Source: Candidatus Dechloromonas phosphorivorans (GTDB taxonomy: Bacteria > Pseudomonadota > Gammaproteobacteria > Burkholderiales > Rhodocyclaceae). From it: a stretch of 63,964 bases of DNA. Shown piece after piece: positions 43,881 to 50,843 of the stretch (position 1 is its first letter; each line of letters starts with the position of its first letter). Where the stretch lies: assembly GCA_016721185.1 (NCBI GenBank), contig JADKIP010000003.1:1-63964 (forward strand), written 5' to 3'. The notes under the pieces are model-generated. The model was given only the letters and a program-made list of their open reading frames with translations. It searched no databases and was not told the DNA's origin. Made by a program: the position numbers and the translations under genes.

Positions 43881-44873
43881 ATGAACAAATCGCCACACAT
43901 CGCCGTTATCGGTGCCGGCATTGCCGGTTTATCCTGCGCCACGCAGTTGCAAGAGGCCGGATTGAAAGTTTCTGTTTTCGACAAAAGTCGAGGCCCCGGC
44001 GGGCGAATGAGTACGCGACGCGGCGACGATTGGCAGTGCGACCACGGGGCACAATATTTCACCGCCCGCGATGCTGACTTTCAGGCCGAAGTGGCGCGCT
44101 GGCAGGCGGCAGGCGTTGCCGCACTTTGGCAACCGCGCCTGACTGTACTGGGTGAAAGCGATCCTGCTGCGGTCGACCCGAAAATTGATCGTTTTGTCGG
44201 TACACCGCGCATGACGGCGCCGGCCCGGTTTTTAGCCGAAAAATTGCCGCTAAGCTTGCAAGCAACCGTGCAGTGCCTGGAAAAAACAGGGGATGGTTGG
44301 CGGCTGACGACCGCCGAGCAAGGGAAACTGGATAGCGATTTTTCGGCGGTTCTACTCGCCGTCCCCGCGCCCCAGGCGGTGCCGTTACTGGAATTGCCGG
44401 CACCGGCGCTGGCAACGCTCGCCGAATGCGGCCTGATGCGCGGTTGCTGGTCGCTGATGTTGCGCTACGACAAGCCACTGGATTTGCCCTTTGACGCTGC
44501 CTTCGTCAAAAAAGGCCCCTTGCGCTGGGTGGCGCGGGACAGCAGCAAACCGGGGCGCGGCCCGGAAGAGGTTTGGCTGCTGCACGCCAACGCCGACTGG
44601 AGCGAGGCGCATCTTGAAGACGTGCCGGGCGAAGCGGCCTTGCTGATGTTGGCCGCGTTTGCCGAACTGGGCGCGCCGTTGCCGAAAATATGGATGGCAC
44701 AGCGCTGGCGTTATGCCAATACCGAACCGGCCTTTGACCAGATGTTTGCCTGGGAACCGCAGCAAGGCATTGGGCTGTGCGGCGACTGGCTGAACAGCGG
44801 CCGCGTCGAAGGTGCCTGGACAAGCGGCCGGGCGTTGGCGCAGCAAGTGATCGCCTCATTCGGGCTGCGCTGA
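43881..44873 (+). CDS. FAD-dependent amine-oxidase-like oxidoreductase (COG3380/renalase-like)
   Basis: 330 residues. HIAVIGAGIAGLSCATQLQ is the Rossmann FAD motif, followed by VFDKSRGPGGRMSTRR (second FAD motif, typical of this group) and CDHGAQYFTARDADFQ. The C-terminus has GIGLCGDWLNSGRVEGAWTS, the FAD-closing GD motif. Members are distant relatives of renalase and amine oxidases, often near photolyase or stress genes; none is here. Substrate unknown. The start lies directly after the inverted repeat. Contains one reverse copy of the dispersed word (44167-44177, coding AVDP). Confidence 0.9.
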   Translation: MNKSPHIAVIGAGIAGLSCATQLQEAGLKVSVFDKSRGPGGRMSTRRGDDWQCDHGAQYFTARDADFQAEVARWQAAGVAALWQPRLTVLGESDPAAVDPKIDRFVGTPRMTAPARFLAEKLPLSLQATVQCLEKTGDGWRLTTAEQGKLDSDFSAVLLAVPAPQAVPLLELPAPALATLAECGLMRGCWSLMLRYDKPLDLPFDAAFVKKGPLRWVARDSSKPGRGPEEVWLLHANADWSEAHLEDVPGEAALLMLAAFAELGAPLPKIWMAQRWRYANTEPAFDQMFAWEPQQGIGLCGDWLNSGRVEGAWTSGRALAQQVIASFGLR

Positions 44874-45131
44874 GGCTTTTGGGAAGAGGATTGACGACGA
44901 GACTCTCAACGAGATTCTTAGCGCGATTCATGGGGCCACTTACAGCAGGAATCACGACACCGCTCACCGTGTCAGGGGCAGCTTTGCTCATTTCCTGCGG
45001 CGCATAGGCCTCTGTAACGTTAGCGGCAGCGTAGCGCGCCAGATCAGAAAACCGTCAATCGCCAATTGCGCTGCACTGGCGTAGGCTTGACACTCCTTCA
45101 GCCACGGGGCCAGCGCCCTTCGGGAGATAAC

Positions 45132-45911
45132 TTGTCTTTGATCATTGTCGAAATCAGCGATCGTGTCGGCACGATCACGATGAATTACGAGGCTAAGCGC
45201 AATGCGCTGGCCGAACAAATGGTGCAGGAAATCGCCGACACGCTGCACGATTTTGAACGTCAAGGCGTCCGTGTCGTCATTTTGCGCGGTCAACCCGGGA
45301 TCAAGGTCTGGTCCTCCGGCCACAACGTCGCGGAATTGCCCTTGGGCGGGCTGGACCCGCTGGGTTGGCAGGATCCGCTACGGATGATCATCCGCCGGAT
45401 CGAAAGTTATCCCGGACCAGTGATCGCTTTGGTCGAGGGCGGCGTCTGGGGTGGCGCTTGTGAACTGGTGTTTGCCTGCGACCTGGTGATCGCAACGCCG
45501 GAGGCTACCTTCGCCGCGACACCGGCCAAACTGGGCGTGCCGTATAACGCGACCGGCCTGCTGACTTTTCTCAACGCAGCGCCACCGCACATCGCCAAGG
45601 AGCTGCTATTCACCGGCCGCCCGATGACCGCCGAGCGGCTGGAACGGCATGGCATCGTCAATCACACCGTGGCAGCGAACGACATTGGCTGCTTCACCCG
45701 CGAAATTGCCGTGACCATTGCGCAAAACTCCCCACTCGCGATCGGCGTGATGAAGGAACAACTGCGTATTCTGGCGGGGGCTCATGCGCTCTCCCCGGAA
45801 GATTTTGAACGTATTCAGGGCTTGCGACGCGTGGTTTATAACAGCCGCGATTACGCCGAAGGCATTGAGGCTTTCAAAGAAAAACGGCCGCCGGTTTATA
45901 TTGGGGAATGA
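45132..45911 (+). CDS. scpB: methylmalonyl-CoA decarboxylase (ScpB-like crotonase)
   Basis: About 259 residues, crotonase fold. The protein follows E. coli ScpB block by block: MNYEAKRNALAEQMVQEI, ILRGQPGIKVWSSGHNVAEL (ScpB has KVFSAGHDIHEL), PLGGLDPLGWQDPLRMI (the GRDPLSYDDPLRQ block), ALVEGGVWGGACELVFACD (oxyanion loop), LGVPYNATGLLTFLN, KEELLFTGRP-like and QLRILAGAHALSPEDFERIQ. ScpB decarboxylates methylmalonyl-CoA to propionyl-CoA. No mutase or propionyl-CoA:succinate transferase is adjacent. Start: TTG 45132 after GGGAG fits the family N-terminus (SLIIVEISDRVGTI); earlier in-frame ATG codons add 22 unrelated residues. An enoyl-CoA hydratase role cannot be excluded. Confidence 0.85.
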   Translation: MSLIIVEISDRVGTITMNYEAKRNALAEQMVQEIADTLHDFERQGVRVVILRGQPGIKVWSSGHNVAELPLGGLDPLGWQDPLRMIIRRIESYPGPVIALVEGGVWGGACELVFACDLVIATPEATFAATPAKLGVPYNATGLLTFLNAAPPHIAKELLFTGRPMTAERLERHGIVNHTVAANDIGCFTREIAVTIAQNSPLAIGVMKEQLRILAGAHALSPEDFERIQGLRRVVYNSRDYAEGIEAFKEKRPPVYIGE

Positions 45912-45983
45912 GTAAATTCAGCGCTGGAAATTGGGGCTTGCTGATCACAGCCGACCTCAATCGACCAGCGTAAAATCCAGGCC

Positions 45984-46211
45984 ATGAAACCAGTTCCGCT
46001 ATTCATCAGTGTTTTATTTGCGCTCGCGCTCGCCGGTTGCTCCTTGTGGCCCAGTTGGCACTGGGAAAAACCCGGCGGCGACTACAGCGCTGACGAGAAA
46101 TATTGCAAGTTGCAAGCCTACAGCGGCGCCGACGGCGTCGTGACCAAAGCGAACGTCCGGATCATGCATAGCTGCCTGGAAGGACGAGGCTGGCGAAAAG
46201 TCGACAATTGA
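45984..46211 (+). CDS. small lipoprotein
   Basis: 75 residues. Signal peptide with lipobox: MKPVPLFISVLFALALAGCS, Cys19 to be lipidated, then LWPSWHWEKPGGDYSADEKY and two more Cys (YCKL, HSCLEGRGWRKV) spaced to form a disulphide in the periplasm. The pattern (Cys pair plus CLEGRGWR) resembles short outer-membrane-type lipoproteins with the C-M/L-x-x-x-GW-x ending seen in many Proteobacteria. Function unknown. Its stop overlaps the TTG start of the next small gene. Confidence 0.78.
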   Translation: MKPVPLFISVLFALALAGCSLWPSWHWEKPGGDYSADEKYCKLQAYSGADGVVTKANVRIMHSCLEGRGWRKVDN

Positions 46212-46405
46212 GCGGCAGCGGCACCAATGCCGGCGACGCCGACAAGTCGGCGCGCTGCAATGATTGCGCCCATTACTACATCACCCATGACACGCGCTTC
46301 AGATACGGTTGTCGCGCCCTTGGCTTCAAAAGCCAGCAACAGCCGATTCGGGTGGTGATGGAAGCCTCGGCACAGCAATGCCATTATTTTCAGCGCAAGA
46401 AGTAA
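46208..46405 (+). CDS. small cysteine-rich protein, probable metal binder
   Basis: 65 residues from TTG 46208, which overlaps the lipoprotein stop. ARCNDCAHYYITHDTRFRYG then CRALGFKSQQ and QQCHYFQRKK: a CxxC plus two further Cys, a pattern that fits a zinc or iron-sulphur knuckle. It is a recurrent small hypothetical in betaproteobacteria to my knowledge; no role known. Alternative: a later start after the first 13 residues would not change the Cys set. Confidence 0.68.
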   Translation: MSGSGTNAGDADKSARCNDCAHYYITHDTRFRYGCRALGFKSQQQPIRVVMEASAQQCHYFQRKK

Positions 46406-46519
46406 GTCCGACAGCGCGAATACTTGCAGGGCAGAGGTGCCGCCTGAGTATGCGAATAATGTGATGTTGTGCCGCGAGGTTTAAAATATCGCCTTACGTT
46501 GTTTCACCAAGGCTTAACG

Positions 46520-47290
46520 ATGTCATTCAAGTTCCTGCTCTGCACAGTTCTTCTGCTATTTTCCAGCCTGCCCGTCAAAGCGCAGGAGCAACAACTGTTG
46601 ATCTACTGCGGCATCACAATGGTGCGGCCCATCACCGAACTTTCCCGATTGTTTGAAACTCGCGAAAATATTCGCGTCACCATTTCGCAAGGCGGTTCGG
46701 AAGATCTTTACCAGAGCGCCAAGAAAAGCCGGATCGGCGATCTCTATCTTCCTGGCGAGCCGTCTTACCGCGGCAAGCACCAGGCCGAGGGCTTGCTCGG
46801 CGACTACAAGGTGGTCGGCTATAACCAGATGGCGCTGTTCGTCCAAAAGGGCAATCCGAAACAGATCAAGGGTGATGCCAACGAACTGCTGCGCAAGGAT
46901 TTGACGATCATTATCGGCAACGCTGAAAGCGGTAGTGTCGGGCAAGAAACCAAAACCATGCTCGACAACCTTGGCATTTACCCCAAAGTGGTGGCCAAAG
47001 CCGCGATGTTGATGCCCGACTCGCGCGCAATCAATCTGGCGATGAAGCGTGGCGAAGCCGATGCAACGCTGAACTGGCGTGCCACCGCTTTTTTCCCGGA
47101 CAACGCCACCCACGTTGAAGCAATCAACCTAGACCCAAAGGTTGCCAAACCCCAGGCGCTTCTGCTGATTCAACTGACATTTTCAAAAAACCCGGTGCTC
47201 AGCCGCAAGTTTGTTGATTTCATTGCCTCCGAAGAAGGCCAGGCGATTTTCAGAAAGCACGGCTTCCTCGACAACAAGGCAATCCACTAA
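46520..47290 (+). CDS. periplasmic substrate-binding protein (ModA/PstS-like)
   Basis: 256 residues. Signal peptide MSFKFLLCTVLLLFSSLPVKA, cleaved about after KAQ. The mature part has the type II binding-protein fold: LLIYCGITMVRPITELSRLF, ISQGGSEDLYQSAKKSRIGD, LYLPGEPSYRG, VVGYNQMALFVQKGNP, LTIIIGNAESGSVGQETKTM and GEADATLNWRATAFF, similar to ModA and oxyanion-binding proteins. No permease or ATPase gene follows; the next gene, 14 bases on, is a membrane hybrid kinase with a periplasmic domain. This suggests that it presents a ligand to that kinase rather than to a transporter. Start ATG 46520 matches the signal peptide; the frame opens earlier without a signal. Confidence 0.85.
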   Translation: MSFKFLLCTVLLLFSSLPVKAQEQQLLIYCGITMVRPITELSRLFETRENIRVTISQGGSEDLYQSAKKSRIGDLYLPGEPSYRGKHQAEGLLGDYKVVGYNQMALFVQKGNPKQIKGDANELLRKDLTIIIGNAESGSVGQETKTMLDNLGIYPKVVAKAAMLMPDSRAINLAMKRGEADATLNWRATAFFPDNATHVEAINLDPKVAKPQALLLIQLTFSKNPVLSRKFVDFIASEEGQAIFRKHGFLDNKAIH

Positions 47291-47304
47291 GCCCCTTGAC
47301 CTCC

Positions 47305-50064
47305 ATGAAGAATCAGCAACTTGATGATGCAAGCCGAGCCAGCCGGGCCTTGCTCATCCTGTTTTTTGCCGGTTTTCTGACCATCGTCGGGGCTAGCACC
47401 CTGATTTCCAGTCTGATCGACGACATCAAGTACAGGCTGGCGAACGAACAAGCCCGCCTTTTTATCGGCGAGCAGGTGGTCAATAGTATTCGCGATATCG
47501 AAAGTACTTTTTACCAGTTGGCACCGACCACGGGTGAAGCCGCCAAGGCAAGGCTGACCGGCCAAATCCTCGAAAAAACGGACAAGCTTGAGCATGATCT
47601 TCATGTCCTGCAAACGGGTGGCACCGTTCGCCAGCGTATCGCCCTGAACATTGAAGGCCAGGACGAGATGGTTCGTGAGCTTAGTTACACCCCGCAGCCA
47701 GATGACGACCGCTATGTGCTGGAAGCCATCGAGATCGCCCCCTATCTGGATCAGATCCGCCAGCGCGCCAGCCTGATCGGTAATTTGCTGGCCACCCGTG
47801 ATGCTTGCGAAACCATCGATTTGCGGTGCATTCAGCAGACAACTGAAGCGGTTAAATCACATTACAAAACGATCCCGCCTTTTTTCTTCCGCCTGAACGA
47901 AAACGCCAATCGCCTCTTTTTCGAAAGTAATAACCACCTGCTTGAGCTGCAGGAACGAATGGACAAACAGCAAAGCAATCTTCACATGACCCAGGCGGGC
48001 GTGGTGTTGCTAGTAATTTTCTCGGTGATGGGACTGGGCATTTTCTTCATCCGCCGTATCAATTCTGCCCAGCAGCAGCTTCAGCAAGCCAAGGAGCTTG
48101 CAGAGGCAGCGAATATTGCGAAATCGCAGTTTCTGGCCAACATGAGTCATGAAATCCGGACGCCGATGAACGGCATTATCGGCATGACCGATCTGGTGCT
48201 GGATACTGAGCTGAACAATGAACAACGCGAATATCTGCAAATGGTGCAATCTTCGTCCGATGCGCTACTGACCGTGATCAATGACATTCTGGATTTTTCC
48301 AAAATCGAGGCCGGCAAGCTGGCCATCGAAGCCATTCCCTTCGATCTTTCCCGGCTGCTCTCGGATACCATGCGCCAGCTTTCGCTACGGGCCGACGAGA
48401 AAGGCCTGGAGCTCATTTGTGACATTGCGCCGGACATTCCCCGACAGCTCCTCGGCGACCCCGGGCGATTGCGCCAGATTCTGCTGAACCTGATTGGCAA
48501 TGCCATCAAGTTCACCGGGCACGGCGAGATCCTGTTACGCGCAGAGTGCCAGCCCGGTGCGCTGGAGGGCTCCTGCCGTGTTCATTTGGCGCTAAGCGAT
48601 ACCGGCATCGGTATTTCACCCGACAAGCAGAAACTGATCTTTGAAGCTTTTGCCCAGGAAGACTCTACGACCACCCGACGCTTTGGTGGTACCGGTCTTG
48701 GCTTGTCGATTTCCAGCCGTCTCGTCGAACTAATGGCAGGGCGCATCTGGGTGGAAAGCCAGGTCGGTCAGGGCAGTTGTTTCCATATTGAAATCGATTT
48801 ACCCGAGATCGTTACCCCGCCGTCAGCCAGAGAAATTGACTGTACCTTGCTGGTGGGAAAATCAGTATTGGTCGTTGATGACAACGCAACCAATCGGCAG
48901 GTGCTTGAAACCTGGCTGAAGCAGTGGCAACTCAATGTTTTCAGCGCCGCCAGTGGCATCGCTGCGCTCAAAATATTGATTACCGATAATCGGATCTTTG
49001 ACTTCATCATCCTCGACACGCAAATGCCGGATATGGATGGCTACACGCTGGCGCAGCGATTGTGCGAGATAGTCGCCGAGCCGCCACCCATGTTGATGCT
49101 GACCTCAGCCGCCATGCGCGGCGATGCTGAACAGTGCAAGGCGCTGGGCATCAGTGCCTACTTCCCCAAACCGGTCTCCCCTGACGACTTGAGACTGACC
49201 CTTTGCCAATTGGCCCGTAACACTCAGGCCAGCCTTCAACCCGTAGCGCTGCTTACCCGCCATACATTGAGGGAAGCGCAGCACCTAATGGATATTCTGC
49301 TGGTTGAAGATAACGCCGTAAACCAGATGCTGGCAGTCAACCTGTTTCAGAAATGGGGGCATCGGGTCAGCGTTGCCAAACATGGTCAGGAAGCGCTCGA
49401 GATTCTGGAAACCAAAAGCTTTGATGTTATTTTCATGGACATGCAAATGCCTGTCATGGACGGTCTCGAAGCCACCCGCCGCTACCGCACACGTGAGACG
49501 GAATTAGGCCGCGCCCGCACGCCGATCATTGCGATGACGGCCAATGCAATGGCGAGTGACCGGGAAACCTGCCTGGCAGCCGGCATGGATAATCACATCG
49601 CCAAACCAATCAAGGTTAAGACCTTACAGGGATGCCTGCTGGCGCTTGGCACTACGTTAGCGCCAAGCGCCGGGGCAGATAATACGGAAGGAAGTGCAGC
49701 CCCCATTCCGCTACCCCGGATTGATCTTGGTTTCGACTATGCCACGGCCGTGAAACAAGCCGATGCAGAAATTATCGAGATCATTGCCCAAGTTTTCCTC
49801 GACACCGCCCCGCGTGACCTGCAACGCCTCCGCGATGCGCTCAATACGGGGCAAATTGATGAGGCTCTGCGAATGGCTCACACCCTCAAGGGGTCACTCG
49901 CCTCCTTCAATGCCAATCCTGCCGTTCAATTGGCTACTGAAATCGAGCTTGGATGCCAAGCGGGCAATATGTTTGAGTTCCTGAAATTCGTTGATGCGAT
50001 CGAAGCAGAAATATCAAAGCTGCGCCCTTGGATCGCTCAGGCCAGCAATGCCGTGCATTCATAG
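47305..50064 (+). CDS. membrane hybrid sensor kinase: TM-periplasmic-TM-HisKA-HATPase-REC-REC-HPt
   Basis: 919 residues, intact. TM1 at ~16-36 (ALLILFFAGFLTIVGASTLI), a periplasmic helical domain of ~200 residues, TM2 at ~233-252 (VVLLVIFSVMGLGIFFI), HisKA with FLANMSHEIRTPMNGIIGM (~275), ATPase (LLNLIGNAIKFTGHG, LSDTGIGISPDKQ, GGTGLGLSISSRLVELM), REC 1 (VLVVDDNATNRQVLETWL, FIILDTQMPDMDG), REC 2 (ILLVEDNAVNQMLAVNLF, VIFMDMQMPVMDG) and HPt (EALRMAHTLKGSLASFNAN with the phospho-His). Full phosphorelay of BarA/TorS type. The TTG nine bases upstream is a weaker start. Directly follows the binding-protein gene, like TorT-TorS or similar pairs. The output regulator is not adjacent. Confidence 0.94.
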   Translation: MKNQQLDDASRASRALLILFFAGFLTIVGASTLISSLIDDIKYRLANEQARLFIGEQVVNSIRDIESTFYQLAPTTGEAAKARLTGQILEKTDKLEHDLHVLQTGGTVRQRIALNIEGQDEMVRELSYTPQPDDDRYVLEAIEIAPYLDQIRQRASLIGNLLATRDACETIDLRCIQQTTEAVKSHYKTIPPFFFRLNENANRLFFESNNHLLELQERMDKQQSNLHMTQAGVVLLVIFSVMGLGIFFIRRINSAQQQLQQAKELAEAANIAKSQFLANMSHEIRTPMNGIIGMTDLVLDTELNNEQREYLQMVQSSSDALLTVINDILDFSKIEAGKLAIEAIPFDLSRLLSDTMRQLSLRADEKGLELICDIAPDIPRQLLGDPGRLRQILLNLIGNAIKFTGHGEILLRAECQPGALEGSCRVHLALSDTGIGISPDKQKLIFEAFAQEDSTTTRRFGGTGLGLSISSRLVELMAGRIWVESQVGQGSCFHIEIDLPEIVTPPSAREIDCTLLVGKSVLVVDDNATNRQVLETWLKQWQLNVFSAASGIAALKILITDNRIFDFIILDTQMPDMDGYTLAQRLCEIVAEPPPMLMLTSAAMRGDAEQCKALGISAYFPKPVSPDDLRLTLCQLARNTQASLQPVALLTRHTLREAQHLMDILLVEDNAVNQMLAVNLFQKWGHRVSVAKHGQEALEILETKSFDVIFMDMQMPVMDGLEATRRYRTRETELGRARTPIIAMTANAMASDRETCLAAGMDNHIAKPIKVKTLQGCLLALGTTLAPSAGADNTEGSAAPIPLPRIDLGFDYATAVKQADAEIIEIIAQVFLDTAPRDLQRLRDALNTGQIDEALRMAHTLKGSLASFNANPAVQLATEIELGCQAGNMFEFLKFVDAIEAEISKLRPWIAQASNAVHS

Positions 50065-50162
50065 CGCAATAGCGGCCACGGTAAGATTTTGCGGCAGACC
50101 AATGCCGGTCATCATCAAAATCAATACGGCTGCGGCTCAATCAAACTATCCCGCCATTTATT

Positions 50163-50237
50163 TGGTGCCCATGAGAAGAATCGAACTTCCGGCCACTCAT
50201 TTACCAAGGGAGTGCTCTACCACTGAGCGACGCCGGC
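50163..50237 (-). tRNA. tRNA-Thr (anticodon GGT), acceptor stem mismatched
   Basis: Reads on the minus strand with D arm GCTCAGTGGTAGAGC, anticodon loop TTGGTAA (GGT), T arm with GTTCGAT and 3' ATGGGCACCA. The 5' arm GCCGGCG does not pair well with 3' CATGGGC (a GCCCATG start would), and the anticodon stem has two mismatches. Sequencing errors or decay; the 3' half is normal. Confidence 0.7.
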
Positions 50238-50243
50238 ACTACT

Positions 50244-50320
50244 TGGTGCGTCCTGACGGATTCGAACCATCGACCTCCACGATGTCAACGTGGCGCTCTA
50301 ACCAACTGAGCTAAGGACGC
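50244..50320 (-). tRNA. tRNA-Val (anticodon GAC)
   Basis: Clean cloverleaf: 5' GCGTCCT pairs with 3' AGGACGC before ACCA, D arm GCTCAGTTGGTTAGAGC, anticodon stem-loop CCACG-TTGACAT-CGTGG, T loop GGTTCGAATCC. CCA is encoded. Confidence 0.95.
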
Positions 50321-50332
50321 AGCATAATACTC

Positions 50333-50409
50333 GAGCGGCAGAAGAGTCTCGAACTCTCGCCCCCCCCGGCGTGACAGGCCGGTATTCTAACTAACTGAAC
50401 TACCACTCC
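50333..50409 (-). tRNA. tRNA-Asp (anticodon GTC), 3' part irregular
   Basis: 5' GGAGTGGTAGTTCAGTTAGTTAG and anticodon arm CCGGCCTGTCACGCCGG are typical of tRNA-Asp. The 3' part reads GAGTTCGAGACTCTTCTG, and the expected CCACTCCGCCA end is missing or altered, so the acceptor stem pairs poorly and the end coordinate is approximate. Confidence 0.75.
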
Positions 50410-50429
50410 GATTTGCTGCTTAACTACCT

Positions 50430-50505
50430 TGGCTCCCCGACCTGGGCTCGAACCAGGGACCTACGGATTAACAGTCCGGCGCTCTACCAACTGAGCTATC
50501 GAGGA
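50430..50505 (-). tRNA. tRNA-Asn (anticodon GTT)
   Basis: 5' TCCTCGATAGCTCAGTTGG, anticodon arm CCGGACTGTTAATCCG (GTT), T arm CCCTGGTTCGAGCCCAGG, 3' CGGGGAGCCA. All stems pair (TCCTCGA/TCGGGGA with wobble) and CCA is encoded. Confidence 0.95.
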
Positions 50506-50681
50506 AAAGGGCGCGCATTATAAATTTTTAGCGCAGATTTGCAATCCCAAATACGCTCTACCAGCAAAAATATCGATTTCTACTATCCCGCCCTCGATTA
50601 TCATCAGGCGTCTCAGCAAATATATGCACAAGAACATTGATAAGAATTAGCCACCCTGGGGCTACACAGAACCCGGAAAAC

Positions 50682-50707
50682 AAAAAAGCCACTCCGAAGA
50701 ATGGCTT
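50682..50707 (-). terminator. terminator after tRNA-Thr(TGT)
   Basis: On the minus strand AAGCCATTC-TTCG-GAGTGGCTT with a UUCG tetraloop is followed by TTTT; it begins 16 bases after the end of the tRNA-Thr gene. Confidence 0.8.
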
Positions 50708-50723
50708 AACTGTTTGATTTTAC

Positions 50724-50797
50724 TGGTGCCCCCGAACGGAATCGAACCGCTACCTGATGATTACAAATCAACTGCACGACCTTCATGCTACGGGGGC
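50724..50797 (-). tRNA. tRNA-Thr (anticodon TGT)
   Basis: Acceptor GCCCCCG pairs with CGGGGGC before ACCA; anticodon stem-loop TTGAT-TTGTAAT-CAT fits TGT; T arm GCGGTTCGATTCCGT. The D-arm part (GTAGCATGAAGGTCGTGC) deviates from the usual GTAGCTCAGTTGGTAGAGC, probably through base errors. Confidence 0.85.
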
Positions 50798-50843
50798 CCG
50801 TTGCATCGGAGCGACATTATAGCCTGATCAACAAGATTACAAA

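Noticed and set aside
44880..45130. Minus-strand pieces (ARYAAANVTEAYAPQEMSKAA) resembling a phasin-like protein
   Set aside because: Needs a frame change, has no start, and runs without a stop into the antisense of the FAD oxidoreductase gene; too weak to call.
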